Positions 1 to 5,451 of a stretch of 13,422 nt of DNA are shown piece by piece. A program made the translations under genes and the position numbers. Every line of letters begins with the position of its first letter. The first letter of the stretch is position 1. Source of the stretch: an uncultured Eubacteriales bacterium (GTDB taxonomy: Bacteria > Bacillota > Clostridia > Christensenellales > QAND01). The DNA lies in assembly GCA_900546685.1 (NCBI GenBank), contig UREB01000027.1, positions 1 through 13,422 on the forward strand, in the 5' to 3' direction. The notes under the pieces were generated by a model, which did not search any database, had not been told where the DNA came from, and saw only the letters and a list, made by a program, of their open reading frames with translations.

Positions 1-260
1 CAACTGGCCCTACTGCTACGGGCGTTACAGGGGCGACAGGCCCTACCGGTCCCACCGGCGCAACTGGCCCTACTGCTACGGGCGTTACAGGGGCGACAGG
101 CCCTACCGGTCCCACTGGCACAGCAGGCCCCACTGGTACGGGCGTTACGGGGGCGACGGGTCCTACCGGCGCTACCGGCGCAACTGGCCCTACCGGCGTT
201 GGCATTACGGGGGCGACTGGCCCTACCGGTCCCACCGGCGCAACTGGCCCTACTGGCGCT
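1..260 (+). repeat. 60-bp tandem repeat encoding 20-residue collagen-like units
   Basis: Units are 1-60, 61-120, 121-180, 181-240 and a partial one at 241-260. Units 1 and 2 differ at only two positions (56/116 and 60/120), so they look recently duplicated or homogenised; units 3 and 4 are more diverged. Each unit encodes six Gly-X-Y triplets plus two extra residues (AT, AT, GT, GV in order). The Gly phase therefore slips once per unit. The array runs off the left edge, so its copy number is unknown. Confidence 0.93.
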
Positions 261-671
261 TCCGACATTCCCACATCCTTTGCGCAGTTCAACGTGATTC
301 CCAGAGCCTACGAGCATGAAGAGTTTCTATCCTTTTCCGTCTACCAGATTCGCGGGGACGATATTTCTCTTTCCCCTGACAACGATACCCTCATACTCTT
401 ACAGCCCGCTTTTTTGTATACGTTTTCCTATGATATACAGTGTGTCTCGGCGCCTGCCAACGTATTTATGGGCATCATCCCGTATATTGCCACCTCCGCT
501 GAGCTGCTGTATGCCAACTTTTCCCAGAGCTCGATAGAAAATGCGCCGCTTTCCTGCAACGGTTCCTTTTCGTTTTATTTTCCGTTTGCTTCCAATATCT
601 CTTTGCAGTTTCGCTGCTCTGAGCCTCTGACCGTGACCGGCTCGTTTACCATCCATCCGGTTGTAAAATAG
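1..671 (+). CDS. Collagen-like repeat protein, BclA-like (3' part, truncated by the window edge)
   Basis: The reading frame is open from the window edge (first full codon at position 3) to the TAG at 669-671; the start lies outside. About 85 residues of Gly-X-Y collagen-like sequence, mostly GPT, GAT, GVT and GIT triplets with Thr almost always in the third place, are followed by a head of about 135 residues beginning near ASDIPTSFAQFNV. The head is rich in alternating hydrophobic residues (YTFSYDIQ, VFMGIIPYI, SFSFYFPF, ISLQF, VTGSFTIHPVVK at the end), which fits the C1q/TNF-like jelly-roll heads of bacterial collagen-like proteins such as exosporium BclA. Family knowledge: such proteins trimerise through the head, form surface or spore hair filaments, and are glycosylated on Thr. 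Spore location is inference here. An internal GTG at 294 lies within the head and is not a plausible start. Confidence 0.85.
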   Translation, partial: TGPTATGVTGATGPTGPTGATGPTATGVTGATGPTGPTGTAGPTGTGVTGATGPTGATGATGPTGVGITGATGPTGPTGATGPTGASDIPTSFAQFNVIPRAYEHEEFLSFSVYQIRGDDISLSPDNDTLILLQPAFLYTFSYDIQCVSAPANVFMGIIPYIATSAELLYANFSQSSIENAPLSCNGSFSFYFPFASNISLQFRCSEPLTVTGSFTIHPVVK

Positions 672-696
672 GCCTCTCCCGTTTCGATACAAAATG

Positions 697-705
697 TGAT
701 ATAGT
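697..705 (+). promoter_or_regulatory. Possible extended -10 promoter for the ornithine cyclodeaminase-like gene
   Basis: TGATATAGT at 697-705 is a TGn extended -10 with a TATAGT hexamer, about 36 bases before the ATG at 742. No good -35 is seen 16-18 bases upstream. No terminator hairpin was found after the collagen gene stop at 671, so read-through is also possible. Confidence 0.4.
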
Positions 706-741
706 AGCAATAAAGTTCGCATCGTGATGGAGGAGAATCCT

Positions 742-1836
742 ATGAGTTTTAAAATGCCCGTCTATACCGCGCCGGATTTTTCCCAGCAGGCCTATAAGGA
801 TATGCCCAACGCATGCTGGATCCCCGCCCCTGCCAACGGTGTTGCGCCGGATGATTATCATGCGACCACCATTTTCCCCGAATATTTCAAGATCAACGGT
901 TCGTGGCAGCTGGCCCGGGAAAGCCGGATGGACTGCGTAGCCGTCCTCAGCCGCGGCGTGATCGAGGTAAAAGAATTTCGCCGTTTGAAAAAGGGAGACC
1001 TGGTAGCCGTGGGCCGCAGCGAAGACGGCAGCAACGGTATTTATGTGCACGCCACAGCCTTTACCCAGCCGGAAAGCCAAGGGGAGGAATCCTTCGCATT
1101 CCGCCAGGGACGTTCGCGGGAAACGGCCTATGCCATGGATTATGATTCCATTTATGATCTGCTTCGCTATGAAAAAGAGCATGGCGGCCATATCACCTGG
1201 GTGCTGGGCCCCGCCTGCTGTTTTGACTGGGACGCCCGCCATGCGTTCGCCAAGCTGGTACACGGCGGCTATGTGCAGGCGGTGCTGGCTGGCAATGCCT
1301 TGGCCACCCACGACCTGGAAGCGGGCTATCGCTCTACCGCGCTGGGGCAGGATATCTATACCCAGATTTCTCAGCCGGGCGGGCACTACAACCACATCGA
1401 CACCATCAACCAGGTGCGCAAGGCTGGCTCGATCGAAAAATTCGTTGCTGAGCAAAACATCCAGGACGGCATCATGGCCGCCTGCGTACAGTGCAAGGTG
1501 CCGTATGTATTGACTGGCTCTATCCGTGACGACGGGCCGCTGCCGGAGGTCTACGCCGATGTATACGAAGGGCAAAACGCCATGCGGGACCAGGTGAAAA
1601 AATCCACCACGGTGATCTGCCTGGCCACAACGCTTCACTCCATTGCAACGGGCAATATGACGCCTTCCTACCGCGTTTTGGCGGACGGCACGGTTCGGCC
1701 CGTATATTTTTACAGCGTAGACGTATCGGAATTTGCCGTCAACAAACTGAGGGACAGAGGCAGCCTGGCGGTAAAGACCATTGTTACAAACGTGCAGGAT
1801 TTCATCGTAAACGTACAGCGCGGCCTATCGCTGTAA
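742..1836 (+). CDS. Archaeal-type ornithine cyclodeaminase-like protein (TIGR00300 / LOR-SDH domain family)
   Basis: 364 residues. The N-terminal part (about 40-105) matches the small beta domain of this family (INGSWQLARESRMDCVAV, then KKGDLVAVG). The C-terminal part is the NAD-binding catalytic domain, with GNALATHDLE at 184-193, TGSIRDDGPLPEV at 258-270 and LHSIATGNMTP at 298-308. These are signature stretches of the domain shared by Methanococcus ornithine cyclodeaminase and the C-terminal half of cyanobacterial ArgZ/AgrE. Expected reaction: NAD-dependent deamination and cyclisation of ornithine to proline and ammonia. It lacks the arginine dihydrolase domain of ArgZ. The ATG at 742 is preferred because GGAGGAG at 729-735 sits six bases before it; the upstream in-frame GTG at 724 and ATG at 727 would leave the ribosome site inside the gene. 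It converges on pheA. The exact substrate is inferred. Confidence 0.75.
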   Translation: MSFKMPVYTAPDFSQQAYKDMPNACWIPAPANGVAPDDYHATTIFPEYFKINGSWQLARESRMDCVAVLSRGVIEVKEFRRLKKGDLVAVGRSEDGSNGIYVHATAFTQPESQGEESFAFRQGRSRETAYAMDYDSIYDLLRYEKEHGGHITWVLGPACCFDWDARHAFAKLVHGGYVQAVLAGNALATHDLEAGYRSTALGQDIYTQISQPGGHYNHIDTINQVRKAGSIEKFVAEQNIQDGIMAACVQCKVPYVLTGSIRDDGPLPEVYADVYEGQNAMRDQVKKSTTVICLATTLHSIATGNMTPSYRVLADGTVRPVYFYSVDVSEFAVNKLRDRGSLAVKTIVTNVQDFIVNVQRGLSL

Positions 1837-1847
1837 GCACAAAAAAA

Positions 1848-1872
1848 CGGGAGCATCCTGCTCCCGTTTTTT
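1848..1872. terminator. Bidirectional intrinsic terminator
   Basis: An eight-base-pair stem CGGGAGCA (1848-1855) / TGCTCCCG (1859-1866) with a TCC loop, flanked by seven A on the left and six T on the right. It lies between the converging stops of the cyclodeaminase-like gene (1836) and pheA (1877) and can serve both strands. Confidence 0.92.
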
Positions 1873-1876
1873 ATGG

Positions 1877-2716
1877 TTATAGCGCTGCGTATTCTCCCAA
1901 TACCTTTAAGGTAAAGTCGCGCTTGAGCGCCCGGATGGTAGTTTGCAGCACAGGCAGCTGGGCCTTATCTACGCTGACCTCCAAATAAAAATTATAGGTG
2001 CCCATGCCCTTTTTGGTGGGCCGGCTCATCAACGCCGCCAGATTGATTTGATGAATGGCAAACTGGCGCAAAATTTCAAACAACGTGCCGGGCTTATCCG
2101 CAGCATCCAGCACATACAACGCCATTTTCCTCTTTTGGGCTGTGCCCGCTTGCAGGGCGCCGGGCTGTGCCTCCAGCACAAAAAAGCGCGTATCATTGCT
2201 CTGTGCGTCCGTCACATTGGGCTGTTTGAACCGGCAACGGCTCGCTTCATACATATGTTGCGGAATGATGGCCGCTTCCCCTTCGCGCCCCTCCTCGGCC
2301 CTCTGGTAGGATTCCATATTGCTCTCTGTGAGCATCAGCGGTACATCCCCCAGGCTTTCGATTGCCTTTTGGCACTGGCCCTTGGCCTTGAACTGCACAT
2401 ACAGACGGCGGATGTCTTTGGCGCTGTCCACATTGCCGACTAGGGCAAACTGTACCGGCACATACAATTCGCCGGTAATGCGGGCCTTTGTTTCCAGCAG
2501 CCCATCCAGGCTGACCTGCACATAGCCGTCCAGCGTGTTTTCAATGGGCACCACCGCCCGCTGGCAGCCCTCTGCCACAGCATGAAATACCCCTTCAATG
2601 GAGGCGCAGTACAGCGCTTGGTCTTTGCAGCCTGTCTTGGCTCTATACTGCGCCAATGCCTGATCGCAAAATGTGCCGGCCGGCCCTAATACCGCGATAT
2701 TTTCCCTCTCTTTCAT
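1877..2716 (-). CDS. pheA: Prephenate dehydratase with ACT domain (divergent motifs)
   Basis: 279 residues from the ATG at 2716. Prephenate dehydratase converts prephenate to phenylpyruvate in phenylalanine synthesis (cytoplasm). Visible: GPAGTF at 11-16, PIENTLDGYV at 57-66, the catalytic-type TRF at 176-178, and an ACT domain from about 198 to 275 (DKPGTLFEILRQF, then NLAALMSRPTKKGMGTYNFYLEV). There is no chorismate mutase domain. Two expected motifs are changed. The region where the family usually has SHPQALAQC reads YVQFKAKGQC (106-115), and the phenylalanine-binding ESRP is MSRP (230-233). Start choice: GAGGAAG (2723-2729 read on the minus strand) is about seven bases from the ATG at 2716 but almost touches the ATG at 2722. 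The chosen ATG overlaps the marR stop as ATGA. It shares a terminator with the converging gene. Dehydratase identity is likely; catalytic and feedback properties are uncertain. Confidence 0.88.
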   Translation of the reverse strand: MKERENIAVLGPAGTFCDQALAQYRAKTGCKDQALYCASIEGVFHAVAEGCQRAVVPIENTLDGYVQVSLDGLLETKARITGELYVPVQFALVGNVDSAKDIRRLYVQFKAKGQCQKAIESLGDVPLMLTESNMESYQRAEEGREGEAAIIPQHMYEASRCRFKQPNVTDAQSNDTRFFVLEAQPGALQAGTAQKRKMALYVLDAADKPGTLFEILRQFAIHQINLAALMSRPTKKGMGTYNFYLEVSVDKAQLPVLQTTIRALKRDFTLKVLGEYAAL

Positions 2717-3174
2717 CTGCATTCTTCCTCATTCCCGTCCTTTGGTGATTCCATCGCATCGTATGCGTTTTGCGCCATGGTTTTCAACATTTTCTCTGCC
2801 CGGCCTACCTCCTCTGCCGCTAGGCCGCGAATCAGCGTTTCATGCCATTGGCGGCGCACACGGTACAGCGTTTGGATCACCGGCTCTGCCTTTTCCGTGG
2901 TATACAGGCGGCGAATGCGCTTATCCCGCTCATCGGTTTCAATGCGCAGGTACCCCTGCTCCTCCAGCTTTTGGACTGCCTTTGTCACCGTTCCTTTGTC
3001 AAAATGGCCGAGCCGGGCCAATTCGTACATGCTAAGCCCTTGGTTTTCATAGATGCGCGGCAAATAAAACTGCTGTCCGTAGCCGATGTTGTATTTGGCA
3101 AGCTCTCGATCATAGAATCGGTTGCCATGCCGATATAAAATGGAGATATATTTGGTAAAGTACGTTTGTTCCAC
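2713..3174 (-). CDS. MarR-family transcriptional regulator
   Basis: 153 residues, the normal size for MarR proteins, which bind DNA as dimers and often release it on binding small, frequently aromatic, ligands. The winged helix-turn-helix spans about 45-96: LSMYELARLGHFDKGTVTKAVQKLEEQGYL contains the recognition helix, and TDERDKRIRRLYTTEKA is the basic wing. Flanking helices would form the dimer interface. The GTG start at 3174 is supported by an AGGAGGA site six bases upstream (about 3181-3187). Its TGA (2713-2715) overlaps the pheA start, so the two are one operon with coupled translation. A GTATAC dyad overlaps a TATACT -10-like hexamer upstream (3209-3215), which would suit autoregulation. 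Ligand and targets cannot be read from the sequence. Confidence 0.9.
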   Translation of the reverse strand: MEQTYFTKYISILYRHGNRFYDRELAKYNIGYGQQFYLPRIYENQGLSMYELARLGHFDKGTVTKAVQKLEEQGYLRIETDERDKRIRRLYTTEKAEPVIQTLYRVRRQWHETLIRGLAAEEVGRAEKMLKTMAQNAYDAMESPKDGNEEECR

Positions 3175-3208
3175 GCCCTATCCTCCTCATGCGTTCCCTT
3201 AACAATTT

Positions 3209-3215
3209 AGTATAC
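3209..3215 (-). promoter_or_regulatory. marR -10-like element overlapping a GTATAC dyad
   Basis: On the minus strand TATACT (3214 to 3209) resembles a -10 hexamer about 35 bases before the marR GTG. It overlaps the palindrome GTATAC at 3210-3215. No convincing -35 is seen. The same core occurs at 3373-3378 near the divergent gene, so both may be operator sites. Confidence 0.35.
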
Positions 3216-3370
3216 CATATCCTTCATCCCGCCGCCTTTAAATCTATTTGCCCCGCTTGCGTTTTTCTTTTCTAGCAAAAAACTTTGCTTTGCAGGGTGC
3301 ATTATTCTATCCATCTATGCTAATATTAGGAAGGAAAAAATCGGTACAGTCGGACGGCGCCCTGCCTCCG

Positions 3371-3380
3371 TTGTATACAA
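3371..3380. promoter_or_regulatory. Perfect 10-bp palindrome TTGTATACAA upstream of the flavodiiron gene
   Basis: TTGTATACAA is its own reverse complement and lies 28 bases before the ATG at 3409, within the 5' leader or promoter. It shares eight of ten bases with TAGTATACCA at 3208-3217 near the marR start. Candidate operator for the neighbouring MarR protein; this is inference from position and symmetry only. A clear promoter for the flavodiiron gene was not identified (TTGCTT at 3285-3290 with TATCCA at 3308-3313 is weak). Confidence 0.35.
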
Positions 3381-3408
3381 AAAACTATATTTGTAAAGGA
3401 GTATTGGT

Positions 3409-4578
3409 ATGGAACTTGTAACCATTTCCCCAAGCATTCAGTATATTGGTGTGGACGACAAAACCATTGATTTGTTTGAAAGCCAATACATAGTGCCGCA
3501 CGGCATCTCGTATAATTCCTACGTCATCTTAGACGAAAAGATCGCTGTGATGGATACCGTAGACGCGCGCGCGACCGGCCCGTGGCTGAAAAACCTTGCA
3601 GACGTGCTCGGCGATAGAAAGCCGGATTATCTCGTCGTTTCCCATATGGAGCCGGACCACGCCAGCAACATTCAAACGTTGGCGGAAAAGTATCCGGATA
3701 TGAAGATCGTGGCCAGCGCCAAAGCGCTGTCGATGATCCCGCAGTTCTTCACCTTTGACATCAGCGATCGTTCCATTGTAGCCAAGGAGGGCGAAACGCT
3801 GTCGCTGGGCCAGCACACGCTCCAGTTTTTCATGGCGCCGATGGTGCATTGGCCGGAAGTGATGGTTTCCTATGAACAGCATGAAAAGGTTCTGTTCTCC
3901 GCAGACGGGTTTGGTAAGTTCGGTGCGCTGGATGCCGAAGAGGATTGGGACTGCGAAGCCCGCCGCTATTATTTTAACATCGTCGGCAAATATGGCATGC
4001 AGGTACAAGCCCTGCTGAAAAAGGCCGCTACGCTGGATATTCAAACCATCTGCCCGCTGCATGGCCCCATCCTGAAGGAAAACCTGGGCCATTACATCGG
4101 CAAATACGATGTGTGGAGCAGCTATCAGCCGGAGGATGAAGGGGTATTTATCGCCTATGCATCCATCCACGGCCATACCGCGCAGGCCGCCAAAAAGCTG
4201 GCGCATATCTTAGAGGAAAAAGGTGCGAAAAAGGTGGTGCTGGCGGATCTTTGCCGCAGCGATTTGGCAGAGTGCGTAGAGGATGCGTTCCGGTACAGCC
4301 ATCTCGTGCTGGCCTCTGCCAGCTATGATGCTGGTTTGTTTCCGCCGATGGAGGCCTTCCTCCACAAGCTGCGCGCCAAGGCCTACCAAAACCGCGTTGT
4401 TGCGCTGGTAGAAAACGGTTCTTGGGCGCCTTCTGCGGGCAAGTGCATGAAAGCAATCCTGGAGCCGATGAAAAACCTTCGCATGGTGGAGCCGCTGGTC
4501 TCTATCCGTTCCAGCCTAAAGCCGGAAACGGAAGCCCAGCTGGAAACGCTGGCAGACAATCTGCTGGCCGCCAAATAA
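3409..4578 (+). CDS. fprA: Flavodiiron protein (A-type flavoprotein, O2/NO reductase)
   Basis: 389 residues, typical of the two-domain class A flavodiiron proteins. These soluble enzymes of anaerobes reduce O2 to water and/or NO to N2O with electrons usually delivered by rubredoxin. The N-terminal metallo-beta-lactamase-like domain (about 1-245) keeps all the iron ligands: H79, E81, D83 and H84 in SHMEPDH, H147 in MVHWPE, D166 in SADGFGKFG and H218 in CPLHGP. The C-terminal flavodoxin domain (about 246-389) has an FMN phosphate loop YASIHGHTAQ at 250-259. No rubredoxin or flavin reductase domain is fused. The ATG is supported by AAAGGAG at 3395-3401, seven bases upstream. It diverges from marR and ends at its own terminator. 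Whether O2 or NO is preferred cannot be read from sequence. Confidence 0.95.
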   Translation: MELVTISPSIQYIGVDDKTIDLFESQYIVPHGISYNSYVILDEKIAVMDTVDARATGPWLKNLADVLGDRKPDYLVVSHMEPDHASNIQTLAEKYPDMKIVASAKALSMIPQFFTFDISDRSIVAKEGETLSLGQHTLQFFMAPMVHWPEVMVSYEQHEKVLFSADGFGKFGALDAEEDWDCEARRYYFNIVGKYGMQVQALLKKAATLDIQTICPLHGPILKENLGHYIGKYDVWSSYQPEDEGVFIAYASIHGHTAQAAKKLAHILEEKGAKKVVLADLCRSDLAECVEDAFRYSHLVLASASYDAGLFPPMEAFLHKLRAKAYQNRVVALVENGSWAPSAGKCMKAILEPMKNLRMVEPLVSIRSSLKPETEAQLETLADNLLAAK

Positions 4579-4591
4579 TTCGCTTTCTCCC

Positions 4592-4617
4592 AAGGGCGCC
4601 GAAAAGGCGCCCTTTTT
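4592..4617 (+). terminator. Intrinsic terminator of the flavodiiron gene
   Basis: Stem GGGCGCC (4594-4600) / GGCGCCC (4606-4612), loop GAAAA, followed by five T. It begins 13 bases after the stop at 4578. Confidence 0.93.
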
Positions 4618-4630
4618 GTTTGTAGTAAGA

Positions 4631-4660
4631 TTGACAATGCTTTCTCCCCACGCCTATACT
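4631..4660 (+). promoter_or_regulatory. Near-consensus sigma-A promoter for the small flavoprotein
   Basis: A perfect TTGACA at 4631-4636, an 18-base spacer, and TATACT at 4655-4660. Transcription would start near 4667, giving a leader of about 45 bases. It lies just after the flavodiiron terminator, so the flavoprotein gene is an independent transcript. Confidence 0.85.
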
Positions 4661-4663
4661 CAA

Positions 4664-4691
4664 AGCATGAAAGGGGCCATTGGCCCATGCT
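4664..4691 (+). promoter_or_regulatory. Hairpin at the start of the 5' leader
   Basis: AGCAT (4664-4668) pairs with ATGCT (4687-4691) and GGGCC with GGCCC inside it (4674-4678 / 4682-4686), with an unpaired GAAAG on the left arm. It starts close to the predicted transcript start and ends seven bases before the AAGGAGG ribosome site at 4698. It has no U-run, so it is not a terminator. It could protect the 5' end or influence ribosome access. Confidence 0.45.
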
Positions 4692-4711
4692 TTATCCAAG
4701 GAGGGATCTGT

Positions 4712-5335
4712 ATGAATGTTTTGATGCTCAATGGCAGCGCCAAGCCCAAGGGCTGCACCTACACCGCCCTAGAGGAGATCGGCCGTACGCTGGCGGAGGA
4801 GGGCGTCTCGTATGAAATATTTCAGCTGGGGCCGGCGCCCATCCGCGACTGCATCGGCTGCGGCCAATGCACCGAACACGGCTGCATCTTTACCGACGAC
4901 GCCGTAAACGCCTTCATTGAAAAGGCGCGGCATGCCGATGGCTTTGTTTTCGGCACGCCGGTGTATTATGCCCATCCCAGCGGCCGTGTGCTCTCGTTTT
5001 TGGACCGTGTATTTTACAGCGCAGGCCACGTGTTTGCGTATAAGCCGGGCGCGGCAGTGGCCTCTGCCCGGCGCGCTGGCACCACGGCTTCGCTCGATGC
5101 GCTGCAAAAGTATTTTGGTATTTCGCAAATGCCCACCGTTGGCTCCACCTATTGGAATATGGTGCATGGCAACCGGCCGGAGGAGGTAGTGCTGGATGCA
5201 GAAGGGCTGCAAACGATGCGCAACATTGGCCACAACCTGGCCTGGATGCTCAAATGTCTTCAGGCAGGCAAAGAAGCCGGGCTGCCCCTGCCCAAAACAG
5301 AGCGCGGCAGCCGCACAAATTTCATCCGCCCTTGA
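4712..5335 (+). CDS. Flavodoxin-fold NAD(P)H-dependent oxidoreductase with four-cysteine (iron-sulfur flavoprotein-like) motif
   Basis: 207 residues. FMN reductase/flavodoxin fold: a beta strand and phosphate loop MNVLMLNGSAKPKGCTYTAL at 1-20, then GTPVYYAHPSGRVLSFLDRV from 81, the second FMN-contact stretch. Between them C47, C50, C53 and C58 form a C-x2-C-x2-C-x4-C cluster (DCIGCGQCTEHGC). This spacing resembles the compact motif of iron-sulfur flavoproteins, so a 4Fe-4S cluster is plausible; related oxidoreductases keep only part of it. Expected role: cytoplasmic electron transfer or flavin/quinone reduction. The ATG at 4712 has AAGGAGG at 4698-4704, seven bases upstream; the frame stays open to 4616, but that extension overlaps the terminator and promoter. 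Its position next to the flavodiiron gene suggests a shared redox role, but it is a separate transcript. Confidence 0.83.
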   Translation: MNVLMLNGSAKPKGCTYTALEEIGRTLAEEGVSYEIFQLGPAPIRDCIGCGQCTEHGCIFTDDAVNAFIEKARHADGFVFGTPVYYAHPSGRVLSFLDRVFYSAGHVFAYKPGAAVASARRAGTTASLDALQKYFGISQMPTVGSTYWNMVHGNRPEEVVLDAEGLQTMRNIGHNLAWMLKCLQAGKEAGLPLPKTERGSRTNFIRP

Positions 5336-5344
5336 GCCGACTAT

Positions 5345-5371
5345 GGCCCGCCGTTTGGCGGGCCGTTTTTT
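5345..5371 (+). terminator. Intrinsic terminator of the flavoprotein gene
   Basis: Stem GGCCCGCC (5345-5352) / GGCGGGCC (5357-5364), loop GTTT, then G and six T. It begins ten bases after the stop at 5335. Confidence 0.95.
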
Positions 5372-5388
5372 GCCTTGTTTGCGACATA

Positions 5389-5417
5389 TTTACTTTTGCT
5401 TTTGCCTGTTCTACAAT
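5389..5417 (+). promoter_or_regulatory. Probable promoter of the S8 protease gene
   Basis: TTTACT (5389-5394), 17-base spacer, TACAAT (5412-5417), about 35 bases before the ATG at 5452. The -10 is good and the -35 matches at four of six places. Confidence 0.55.
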
Positions 5418-5451
5418 ATTTTCAGATGCATCCAAAAGGGGGATTTTTCGA

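Noticed and set aside
1..260. Regular 60-bp repeats as a CRISPR array or non-coding satellite
   Set aside because: The units are adjacent without unique spacers and are in one open frame coding for Gly-X-Y residues.
646..1638. Long minus-strand open frame (330 codons) opposite the cyclodeaminase-like gene
   Set aside because: It is the antisense shadow of a gene with recognised motifs and a good ribosome site; the antisense product has no recognisable domain.
4616..4711. Upstream start for the small flavoprotein
   Set aside because: The extension covers the previous terminator and a near-consensus promoter; the ATG at 4712 has an ideal ribosome site and begins the flavodoxin strand.
5152..5451. 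Upstream in-frame extension of the S8 protease
   Set aside because: It overlaps the flavoprotein gene, its terminator and the predicted promoter. The ATG at 5452 starts a proper signal peptide.
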